From: CAZILN01 sp964540005
GTDB lineage: Bacteria > Bacteroidota > Bacteroidia > Bacteroidales > SM23-62
Reading direction: 5' to 3'
DNA length: 6,166 nucleotides
NCBI GenBank assembly: GCA_964540005.1
Contig: CAZILN010000040.1
Span: forward strand, 1-6,166
The stretch's first letter is position 1; each line of letters begins with the position of its first letter. Position numbers and translations under genes: made by a program. Shown one piece after another: positions 1 through 6,166 of the stretch. Below the pieces are notes generated by a model. That model had not been told where the DNA came from and did no database searches. It saw only the letters and a list, made by a program, of their open reading frames with translations.

Positions 1-2606
1 TTAACGTGGTGAACAATAACTTTGCCTGTGTAAACGGAGGCTTTGCTTACTATATATACACAACTACTGCCATCACCTCATCGGATTACAATAATCTGTT
101 TACCACATCGGACAATCTTGCCTACTGGGGCGCGAATGTCGTCAACCTGTCAACCTTACGCGGAACCAGCGGCATGGATCTGAATTCGGTATCAGTCAAC
201 CCGAAATTCCTGTCTGCTCACAGCTATTTATCAGGACAGGCAGGCCTGCATCAAAAAGCGACTCCACTGGCGCTGGTCACTGTTGATATTGATGGCACAC
301 CCCGTGATGCGACAACCCCGGATATAGGCGCTTACGAATTCTATTGTGAAACACCTGCTTTCAATATTGAGGTATTGCCATTCTGCTTTGGCGACAGCAC
401 TACCTTTATGGATAAATCAACCGGTATTGCCCCGGGTTCCTCCTTCAGCTGGGATTTTGATAATGACTATAATCCTGAGAAAACATCAGATACAGGAAGG
501 GATACGGTAAGATACAGGTTCGTAGAAACAGGAACCATGACCGTCAATTTTATCGTTTCACAAATTGCCGGTTGTAATGACTTTGAAGCAGTTGTTGTGG
601 ATGTTAATCCTTCAGTAGTATTTGATGTCGAGATTGATGGAGCATACTGTGGCAACGATAACGGGAAAGCCACGGTGCATATCCTCGAAGGCTCAGGGCC
701 ATTTAACTACAGGTGGTCAACCGGCAGCAAGGATTCGGTAGCAGACGATTTGGCCATCGGGACCTATACGGTTGCCGTCAGTGATGCAAACGAATGTTCC
801 ACCACCGAGACAGTAGAAATTGAAGATGCGATGCAGGTTAAAGTTGTTGAACTGAAAGGGGCAACCTGTGGCGCCGATGACGGTTCGGCTGCAGCAAAAA
901 TTTCCGGGGGACAGTCCCCTTATGAATTCATATGGTCGCCAAGCAATGAATTTAATGATACCAGCTTCCATCTGGCTCCCGGACTGCATACTGTTAGAGT
1001 CGTCGATGCTAACAACTGTTATGTCCAGGAACAAATCTCAATTCATAATGATGGAAGCGGTCCGCAGATAGATACTATAGCGATAACAGTTAATGATTGT
1101 TATGGTGATCAGATGGGTGCCGTTGACATAGATATCACAGGAGGAAGAACACCCTATGTCCTGCAGTGGTCTAACGGAGAGAAAACAATGGATATAGACA
1201 GTCTCGCAGCAGGCCTTTATGAGCTGATAGTTCTTGACCAGGACAGCTGTGCTGCTGCAGCCAGTTTTGAAATAACTCAGCCTCCAAGGCTCAGCGTTTC
1301 ATCTAGAGTTGAAAACGCGAGCTGTGCCACTTCAGACGGAAAGGCCTTTGCAGAGGTCAGCGGGGGTACTGAACCCTATTTCTATTCCTGGTCTACGGGA
1401 GATGTCTTTCAGATAGCCGAAAACCTTGAGGCAGATATATATACGGTGACTGTGACTGACATCAATGGCTGCCAGGAACTTGAACCGGTCATAGTAAACA
1501 ATGTCGGTGGACCGACTGTATCCATAGATTCTTTGACAGGTGTTACCTGTGCCGACCAGACCAACGGGGCCATTGATATCAGTGTGAGCGGCGGGACACC
1601 ATTGTATGAATATTCATGGGAAGGGCCAGACTTTTTTACAGCAGCAACTCAGGATGTTACAGGCCTGCTCCCGGGTGAATACCAGGTCAGGGTAAAAGAT
1701 GCTGCCCAATGTGATGCCCTTATTTCGGCCGTCATAATGCAGGATCCTCCGGCAGTGAATGAGATCTGCCTGGTTACGGTGGATTCCGTTTCAGGCAAGA
1801 ACCTGATTATGTGGGAAAGGAACGGGGCAGCCGATATCGACCACTACAATATCTACAGGGAAAGTTCACAGAAGAACGTATACCAGCTGATCCATAAACT
1901 TCCCGTAGCTGAAGAGACCAAGTATGTTGATTCAGTGGCCGATCCGATGATCCGCTCCTGGAAATACAAGATCTCGGTAGTTGATGTCTGTGGCAACGAA
2001 TCTCAAAAAAGTATTCCTCATAAGACCATGCACCTCACTATTAATCTTGGATGGCCGGATAATACAATAAACCTGATCTGGGATCATTACGAGGGATTCG
2101 ATGTAAGTACATACAGGGTCTGGAGACATGCCGATGGAGTATGGTCAATGCGGGATGAGTTTGCCAGCACCAGTACCTCATGGACCGATCCTGATGCACC
2201 TGAAGTAGGTGATCTGCACTATTTCGTTGAGGTAGTCCACCCCACCGGTTGTACTTCAACTGAGCTGAAAGCTTCGACGCTTAATACCTCACGTTCGAAC
2301 AGGCAGACCACATCACGCCAGAAAGGTTCAAGTATATCTGACCTGAACGCAGAGCTGTATAAGCTTTCTGTCTTCCCGAATCCGAGTACGGGAGTATTCA
2401 ATATCGGCCTGGATCTGGATAAACCGGAAGATGTTGATCTTAAACTGTTTGACCTCACTGGAAAGTTGATCTTTGCAAATAATTACAAAGGTGAGATCGG
2501 CCGGACCCATATTGAGATAGATCTTTCAGGGTATGCAAACGGCATGTACTATCTGCACCTGAAAACTGAGAACGGCCTGTTTAACAGGATACTGGTTAAG
2601 GAATAG
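1..2606 (+). CDS. Multidomain T9SS-secreted surface protein (beta-helix end, PKD, five SprB-type repeats, FnIII-like, type A sorting domain); 5' partial
   Basis: This is the C-terminal part of a large exported protein. The frame is open to the left edge, and the GTG at position 6 lies inside a conserved domain, so the true start is upstream. Residues are counted from that GTG. Residues 1-112 match the end of a right-handed parallel beta-helix of the choice-of-anchor Q type (SSDYNN, NSVSVNP, closing DIDGTPRD and DIGAYEF). Residues 113-203 are PKD-like (WDFDND at 149-154). Residues 204-582 hold five SprB-type repeats. Residues 583-756 look like two fibronectin-III-like domains (HYNIYRES, then NTINLIWDHYEGF). 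Residues 757-782 are a Ser/Thr/Arg-rich linker, and 785-866 are the sorting domain. From family knowledge, it should cross the outer membrane by T9SS and be attached to the surface or released. The modules suggest adhesion or glycan binding. The visible part shows no catalytic motif, and the missing N-terminus could hold an enzyme. The architecture is secure; the function is unknown. Confidence 0.93.
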   Translation, partial: NVVNNNFACVNGGFAYYIYTTTAITSSDYNNLFTTSDNLAYWGANVVNLSTLRGTSGMDLNSVSVNPKFLSAHSYLSGQAGLHQKATPLALVTVDIDGTPRDATTPDIGAYEFYCETPAFNIEVLPFCFGDSTTFMDKSTGIAPGSSFSWDFDNDYNPEKTSDTGRDTVRYRFVETGTMTVNFIVSQIAGCNDFEAVVVDVNPSVVFDVEIDGAYCGNDNGKATVHILEGSGPFNYRWSTGSKDSVADDLAIGTYTVAVSDANECSTTETVEIEDAMQVKVVELKGATCGADDGSAAAKISGGQSPYEFIWSPSNEFNDTSFHLAPGLHTVRVVDANNCYVQEQISIHNDGSGPQIDTIAITVNDCYGDQMGAVDIDITGGRTPYVLQWSNGEKTMDIDSLAAGLYELIVLDQDSCAAAASFEITQPPRLSVSSRVENASCATSDGKAFAEVSGGTEPYFYSWSTGDVFQIAENLEADIYTVTVTDINGCQELEPVIVNNVGGPTVSIDSLTGVTCADQTNGAIDISVSGGTPLYEYSWEGPDFFTAATQDVTGLLPGEYQVRVKDAAQCDALISAVIMQDPPAVNEICLVTVDSVSGKNLIMWERNGAADIDHYNIYRESSQKNVYQLIHKLPVAEETKYVDSVADPMIRSWKYKISVVDVCGNESQKSIPHKTMHLTINLGWPDNTINLIWDHYEGFDVSTYRVWRHADGVWSMRDEFASTSTSWTDPDAPEVGDLHYFVEVVHPTGCTSTELKASTLNTSRSNRQTTSRQKGSSISDLNAELYKLSVFPNPSTGVFNIGLDLDKPEDVDLKLFDLTGKLIFANNYKGEIGRTHIEIDLSGYANGMYYLHLKTENGLFNRILVKE
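615..1748 (+). repeat. Array of five SprB-type protein repeats (about 75 residues each)
   Basis: Five tandem, diverged protein repeats can be aligned by eye. Each has an N-terminal Cys followed by D/N- and G-rich residues, then a GG-x-x-PY or similar turn, a (Y/F)xWS strand, a (A/P)G-x-(Y/H) turn, a V-x-D-x-x-x-C strand and a closing beta strand. The leading cysteines fall at residues 215, 288, 365, 440 and 515, a period of 73-77 residues. The second cysteines fall at 264, 338, 415, 489 and 569. This pattern fits the SprB repeat family (PF13573), named after the Flavobacterium gliding adhesin and common in T9SS cargo. I see no long exact DNA repeat, so the copies are old rather than recently amplified. 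Confidence 0.88.
2358..2603 (+). other. Type IX secretion system type A C-terminal sorting domain
   Basis: The last 82 residues begin YKLSVFPNPSTGVFNI, the hallmark start of the T9SS type A sorting domain (TIGR04183). They continue with the LFDLTGKLI strand and end with GMYYLHLKTENG and RILVKE. In this family the domain directs the folded cargo through the outer-membrane translocon and is normally removed by a PorU-type sortase, often with attachment to A-LPS. The preceding 26 residues, rich in Ser, Thr and Arg, look like a flexible linker. Confidence 0.95.
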
Positions 2607-2625
2607 ATCTTTAAACTAATCAAGG

Positions 2626-2660
2626 AAACCCCGCTATTACACGCGGGGTTTTTTTATTTT
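2626..2660 (+). terminator. Intrinsic (Rho-independent) terminator of the surface-protein gene
   Basis: AAACCCCGC (2626-2634) and GCGGGGTTT (2643-2651) form a perfect 9-bp stem around the 8-nt loop TATTACAC. The downstream arm runs into seven consecutive T (2649-2655), then A and four more T. It starts 20 bases after the stop codon at 2604-2606. On the minus strand only three T follow the stem (complement of 2626-2628), so it should act mainly on plus-strand transcripts. It argues for separate transcription of the two plus-strand genes. Confidence 0.93.
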
Positions 2661-2679
2661 CGTTACAATATGTTTTTAC

Positions 2680-2687
2680 TATTTTTG
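2680..2687 (+). promoter_or_regulatory. Candidate Bacteroidota -7 promoter box (TATTTTTG) for the sensor phosphatase gene
   Basis: TATTTTTG is an exact match to the TAnnTTTG -7 consensus of Bacteroidota primary-sigma promoters. It ends five bases before the ATG at 2693. No clean TTTG -33 box is present at the usual distance; the best stretch is the T-rich TTTTCG at 2657-2662, at the tail of the terminator. The region is AT-rich, so a chance match is possible. If real, transcription would begin at or within a few bases of the start codon. Confidence 0.45.
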
Positions 2688-2692
2688 TTTCC

Positions 2693-2770
2693 ATGCGTCT
2701 AGTTGGTGCCAGATATATCTTGCTTGTCCTGCTGGTTAATTTCAGCATTGTTCCAACACACCTGTTGGCA
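2693..2770 (+). other. Sec signal peptide of the sensor phosphatase
   Basis: Residues 1-26 have a short basic n-region (R2, R7), a hydrophobic core (YILLVLLVNFSIV) and a likely signal peptidase I site after LLA (A26), before QSEKG. No lipobox cysteine is present. It places the propeller in the periplasm, consistent with the later membrane helix at about residues 787-805 bringing the phosphatase back to the cytoplasm. It also fixes the start codon at 2693. Confidence 0.85.
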
Positions 2771-5700
2771 CAATCCGAAAAAGGTTTACTGCCGATATTC
2801 AACTTTTCACCCAAGACCTATCTTGCGGACAACCAGAACTTTGCTGTTCTGCAGGATCAGCGCGGGGTAATGTATTTTGGGAATAACCGCGGGATACTTG
2901 AATATGATGGTGTTGGCTGGACCCTGATTGATGCCAATGAATCCGTTATCCGTTCTCTTGCCATTGATAATAAGGGGAGGATATATGTTGGCGGGATTGA
3001 CGAATTCGGTTACCTGGCATCAGATTCGATCGGTAATCTGCGTTATAATTCCCTTATATCATTGCTTGATGAAGACTACCAGTATTTTGGTGACGTATGG
3101 AAGACTTTTGCTACAGAAGATGGAATTATATTTCAAACATATGATTATATATTCATCTATAATGATTCCATTTCTGTTATTCTGCCGCAAACCTCTTTCA
3201 GGGAGGCATATTATGTTAACAATGCGCTTTATGTCCGACAGTATGATCTTGGGTTAACCTGTCTTGAAGATGGAGTTATCAAACCTGTTGAGGGAGGAGA
3301 GCGCTTTTCTGATGAACAGATCTGGGGGATGGTACCCCTGGAGAACCTGGACATCCTTGTTGCCACAGCTCATGAGCTGTTGAGTATGAAAACAGATGAT
3401 GGACAGAATAATAGCACAAGCATTCAAAAGATACATTCAGAAGCTGATCCATATTTTAATCAATATGACATTAACTCCATACTTCAGATTGACAATTCAA
3501 GCTATTCCATAGGCACCTGGGGTGGAGGGATAGTCCTGATTAACAGGGATGGAGAAATTCTTGATATCCTTGATAAAATTTCCGGACTGGGAGATGATAT
3601 TGTCCAGCATCAACTCCTTGATGACAGGAACAATTTATGGCTGGCTCTATCGCATGGGATAGCCCGCGTTGAGATCCTCTCACCTCTGACTTCATTTGGT
3701 GATGCATCGGGGTTAACAGGTACCATCCAGGCCATTACAAGGTTCAACAACACCATCTATGTTGCCACCATTGCCGGACTTTATTACCTCACCGCAGAAA
3801 CAGCTACTGCTGATCAGGATGAAGTCTTTTCGAAGCCAAGATTTGTCCTCTTAGATGATTTGGCTTTTGAATGCTGGGGACTGGAAATTTTCTCCTATGA
3901 TGGTGAAGAGCTACTGCTTGTTGTAAACAATGATGCTATCAGGGCTGTTGACAGTCATAACCGGATTTCTGAGGTGCTGGTCCCTGATGATTATACTTAC
4001 GAGGTTTATCAGTCAAAGCTGGTGCCACGAAGAGTTTATATCGGGCTGGAAACTGGCCTGGCATCAGTTTACAGGGATAAGGGCGTGTGGATTGATGAGG
4101 GACGTATCGAGGGTATCGAAGAGAACATTGACCAGATGTCAGAAGATATGATAGGAAATTTATGGATGGGAACTCCTTCCCAGGGTGTGATCAAACTCAA
4201 TATCCTGTCCCTTGATGGAGACCAGATGAAAGAGGTCAAGGTTTCCAAGTTTGATACGGCATTTGGCCTGCCGGAAGGTCCTACTATTGTATCACAAATT
4301 ACCGGACCAGCTGTTGTGGCTACCACTGAAGGATTATTTATATACAACCAGGTTGAGAATTCCTTCAAACCGGATACGTCTTACGGGATGCAATTTGCCG
4401 ATGGCTCTCATTATATTCACCGTATCAGCGAGAACCGTGAAAAAGGCATCTGGGTAGTAACCTATATTGCAGAACCCGAACAACCCGAGGACGAGTTTAA
4501 GGCTGGGTACCTGGAATCTTTGGATAATGACCGGTTCCAATGGATCACCGAACCATTCATAAGAATTACAGAAGAGAACCTGTTTGATATATATGTTGAT
4601 GAACAGAATGTTACATGGTTGGGAGGTAACAGCCTGTACAGGTACGATATGGCTAATGACAAAGACTATAAGCAAAGCTTCAATACGCTGATAAGGAAAG
4701 TTACCCTGGGTTCCGATTCACTGATATTCGGAGGTGCGAATTTTGATAGAAAAGGAATGACTGTACTGGATCAGCCCTCCCAATTATTTTATTCTCTTAA
4801 ATACCGGTATAATTCTCTCATATTCGACTATGCAGCACCTTCCGGTGAGGATGAATCCTTTCTGAAATTCAGCTATTTCCTTGAAGGTTTCGATGATGGC
4901 TGGAGCAACTGGTCCGGCCAGACCTTAAAGGAATACACCAACCTCAGGGAAGGCAGTTATACCTTCCGTGTAAAAGCAAAAAATGTATATAATCATGAGG
5001 GAGAAGAAGCTACTTTTACATTCAGTGTACTCCCGCCCTGGTACAGGACTATATTTGCTTATATCGGATATGTAGTATTCTTTGTGGTATTTGTATATAC
5101 AGTTGTCAGGGTCTATTCCAGGCAGTTGCGGGCCATTATCAGGGAGCGTACAGCAGAGGTAGTCATGCAGAAAGAGGAGATCGAAATGAAAAACCAGGAG
5201 ATCACTGACAGCATCCATTATGCCAGCAGGATACAAACTGCGATATTACCGCCAGTTGATTATGCGCAAAAAATCCTTGCGGACAAGTTCATCCTTTATC
5301 TGCCCAGGGATATTGTCAGCGGTGATTTTTTCTGGTTGCATGAACTGGATTCAAAGCTTATCACTGTTGCTTCTGATTGTACCGGACATGGTGTTCCGGG
5401 AGCCTTCATGAGCATGCTGGGAGTGGCTTTCCTGAATGAAATCGTCAGCACGGTTGATTCCATTCAGGCTCATGAGATCCTGAATCAGCTACGGGATCAT
5501 GTCATTAAATCACTCCATCAAACCGGGGCAGAAGGAGAGAGCAAGGATGGAATGGACATTGCACTCTGCATTTATGATCTGCAGAACATGAAACTGGAAT
5601 TCGCAGGCGCCAATAATCCGCTTTACCTTATCCGTGATGAGGAACTTATAACATACAAGGGCGATAAAATGCCTATTGGTATCCATCAGCTTGCAGATGA

Positions 5701-5950
5701 ATCCTTTACCCTGAACGAGATTGACCTGAAGAAGGGTGATATCATGTATACCTTCTCCGACGGGTATGCCGATCAGTTCGGCGGACCAAAAGGAAAGAAA
5801 TTCATGTCTAAAAAGATGAAGGAACTATTCCTGGAGATCCATAAGCTGGACATGGACGTACAAAAGAAGATCCTGAAGGACAGCTTATACAACTGGATGG
5901 AAAATCATGAACAGGTCGACGATGTGATCGTGATGGGAGTCCGCGTTTAA
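2693..5950 (+). CDS. Transmembrane sensor phosphatase: Reg_prop-like propeller, Y_Y_Y domain, SpoIIE-type PP2C serine phosphatase
   Basis: This complete 1085-residue gene encodes a predicted inner-membrane receptor. Residues 1-26 are a signal peptide. Residues 40-695 are a periplasmic propeller of degenerate Reg_prop-like blades, for example YFGNNRGILEYDGVGW at 61-76, NNLWLALSHGIARVEI and GNLWMGTPSQGVIKL. Residues 700-783 form a Y_Y_Y (triple tyrosine) domain, with YFLEGFDDGWSNW around W737. One membrane helix spans about 787-805, a coiled coil follows at 810-837, and the conserved TDSIHYASRIQTAILP stretch lies at 838-853. Residues 860-1085 are the PP2C domain. The expected metal-binding acidic residues are present: D878 (SGDFFW), D895 (SDCTGHGVPGA), D1023 (FSDGYAD) and D1076/D1077 (DDVIVMGV). 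It should therefore be active and should dephosphorylate Ser/Thr-phosphoproteins, typically STAS-domain anti-sigma antagonists. Ligand and partner are not visible. The ATG at 2693 is chosen because the signal peptide begins there; the next Met is residue 60. There is no Shine-Dalgarno. Confidence 0.94.
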   Translation: MRLVGARYILLVLLVNFSIVPTHLLAQSEKGLLPIFNFSPKTYLADNQNFAVLQDQRGVMYFGNNRGILEYDGVGWTLIDANESVIRSLAIDNKGRIYVGGIDEFGYLASDSIGNLRYNSLISLLDEDYQYFGDVWKTFATEDGIIFQTYDYIFIYNDSISVILPQTSFREAYYVNNALYVRQYDLGLTCLEDGVIKPVEGGERFSDEQIWGMVPLENLDILVATAHELLSMKTDDGQNNSTSIQKIHSEADPYFNQYDINSILQIDNSSYSIGTWGGGIVLINRDGEILDILDKISGLGDDIVQHQLLDDRNNLWLALSHGIARVEILSPLTSFGDASGLTGTIQAITRFNNTIYVATIAGLYYLTAETATADQDEVFSKPRFVLLDDLAFECWGLEIFSYDGEELLLVVNNDAIRAVDSHNRISEVLVPDDYTYEVYQSKLVPRRVYIGLETGLASVYRDKGVWIDEGRIEGIEENIDQMSEDMIGNLWMGTPSQGVIKLNILSLDGDQMKEVKVSKFDTAFGLPEGPTIVSQITGPAVVATTEGLFIYNQVENSFKPDTSYGMQFADGSHYIHRISENREKGIWVVTYIAEPEQPEDEFKAGYLESLDNDRFQWITEPFIRITEENLFDIYVDEQNVTWLGGNSLYRYDMANDKDYKQSFNTLIRKVTLGSDSLIFGGANFDRKGMTVLDQPSQLFYSLKYRYNSLIFDYAAPSGEDESFLKFSYFLEGFDDGWSNWSGQTLKEYTNLREGSYTFRVKAKNVYNHEGEEATFTFSVLPPWYRTIFAYIGYVVFFVVFVYTVVRVYSRQLRAIIRERTAEVVMQKEEIEMKNQEITDSIHYASRIQTAILPPVDYAQKILADKFILYLPRDIVSGDFFWLHELDSKLITVASDCTGHGVPGAFMSMLGVAFLNEIVSTVDSIQAHEILNQLRDHVIKSLHQTGAEGESKDGMDIALCIYDLQNMKLEFAGANNPLYLIRDEELITYKGDKMPIGIHQLADESFTLNEIDLKKGDIMYTFSDGYADQFGGPKGKKFMSKKMKELFLEIHKLDMDVQKKILKDSLYNWMENHEQVDDVIVMGVRV

Positions 5951-5976
5951 AACCTGCTGAATATCTGCAGATTAAG

Positions 5977-6166
5977 CTACTGGCAGTGCTTCTTGTATTG
6001 CTTCCTGATTTTGTAAAAGGTGCCCAGCTCGTAGGCCCGGTTAAAATCTTCACAAATTAGTTCATCCTCATACTTCAGTTTGAGCCTGGTCATCCCCCGT
6101 AAGGCATAATAATTGCCATTCCCCTGATGCATATCCAGGGATTTCTGTACATCTTCCAATGCTTTA
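5977..6166 (-). CDS. C-terminal end of a TPR-like protein; partial, N-terminus beyond the right edge
   Basis: On the minus strand the frame is open from the right edge to a TAG stop at 5977-5979, giving 62 residues that begin KALEDVQKSLDMH. The pattern fits helical TPR repeats: AL-x-D-x-x-K-x-L, then NYYALRGMTRLKLKYEDELICEDF, then a closing helix with NRAYELG. The ending CEDFNRAYELG...YKKHCQ resembles the C-termini of many short Bacteroidota TPR proteins (typically C-x-D-x-x-x-A-x-x-LG...C). Such domains usually bind proteins; the specific role cannot be told. The TTG at 6157-6159 is an internal Leu, since similar sequence continues upstream. The gene converges on the phosphatase gene, with only 26 bases between the two stop codons. 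Confidence 0.72.
   Translation of the reverse strand, partial: KALEDVQKSLDMHQGNGNYYALRGMTRLKLKYEDELICEDFNRAYELGTFYKIRKQYKKHCQ

Noticed and set aside
6..8. GTG as a start codon for the surface-protein gene
   Set aside because: The codon lies within a conserved beta-helix segment (VVNNNFACVNGG), no signal peptide follows, and the frame stays open to the left edge. It is an internal Val in a truncated gene.
717..1034. Minus-strand open frame of about 105 codons inside the surface-protein gene
   Set aside because: It lies wholly opposite the SprB-type repeat region, whose plus-strand reading is clearly conserved. The antisense translation shows no recognisable domain.
615..1748. CRISPR-like or recent DNA repeat array
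   Set aside because: The periodicity exists only at the protein level (73-77 codons). I see no long identical DNA units or regular spacers.
4334..4675. Minus-strand open frame of about 113 codons inside the phosphatase gene
   Set aside because: It lies opposite conserved propeller-blade coding sequence, and its translation resembles no family. I take it as a chance open frame.
5954..5970. Small inverted repeat CTGC...GCAG after the phosphatase stop codon as a terminator
   Set aside because: Only four base pairs with a nine-base loop and no T-run after it. Too weak to call.
5974..5991. Hairpin AAGC-T-ACT/AGT-GCTT near the two convergent stops
   Set aside because: Seven pairs interrupted by a bulge, with a three-base loop and no adjacent T-tract. 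It overlaps the last codons of the TPR-like gene and is probably chance.
5808..6053. Minus-strand open frame of 81 codons overlapping the end of the phosphatase gene
   Set aside because: Its translation is low-complexity and rich in Ser/Pro/Arg, with no family resemblance. It overlaps both the PP2C 3' end and the better-supported TPR-like frame on the same strand.

Overview
The window carries three protein genes and looks like chromosomal DNA of a Bacteroidota bacterium. The evidence is a C-terminal type IX secretion (T9SS) type A sorting domain, an array of SprB-type repeats, a Reg_prop/Y_Y_Y sensor with an SpoIIE-type phosphatase output, an exact match to the Bacteroidota -7 promoter box (TAnnTTTG), and no Shine-Dalgarno sequence. 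I see no RNA genes, CRISPR arrays, insertion sequences or attachment sites.

Layout. (1) Positions 1-2606, plus strand: the C-terminal 867 residues or so of a large secreted or cell-surface protein, cut by the left edge. Its domain order is the end of a parallel beta-helix, a PKD-like domain, five SprB-type repeats, two fibronectin-III-like domains, a Ser/Thr/Arg-rich linker and the T9SS sorting domain. (2) Positions 2607-2692: a short intergenic region with a strong intrinsic terminator (2626-2660) and a candidate promoter whose -7 box almost touches the next start codon. (3) Positions 2693-5950, plus strand: a complete 1085-residue transmembrane sensor phosphatase with signal peptide, periplasmic beta-propeller, Y_Y_Y domain, one membrane helix, coiled coil and cytoplasmic SpoIIE/RsbU-type PP2C domain. 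(4) Positions 5977-6166, minus strand: the last 62 residues of a TPR-like protein, convergent with the phosphatase gene and cut by the right edge.

Working together: the terminator argues that the surface protein and the phosphatase are separate transcription units, so their adjacency alone does not show a shared pathway. The phosphatase probably turns an envelope signal into dephosphorylation of a cytoplasmic Ser/Thr-phosphoprotein, classically a STAS-domain anti-sigma-factor antagonist, but no such partner is visible here. All three genes belong to recognisable families. I found no convincing undescribed system. The points most worth a second look are the possible leaderless start of the phosphatase gene, the regular cysteine pair in each SprB-type repeat, and the coupling of an HTCS-like sensor to a phosphatase.
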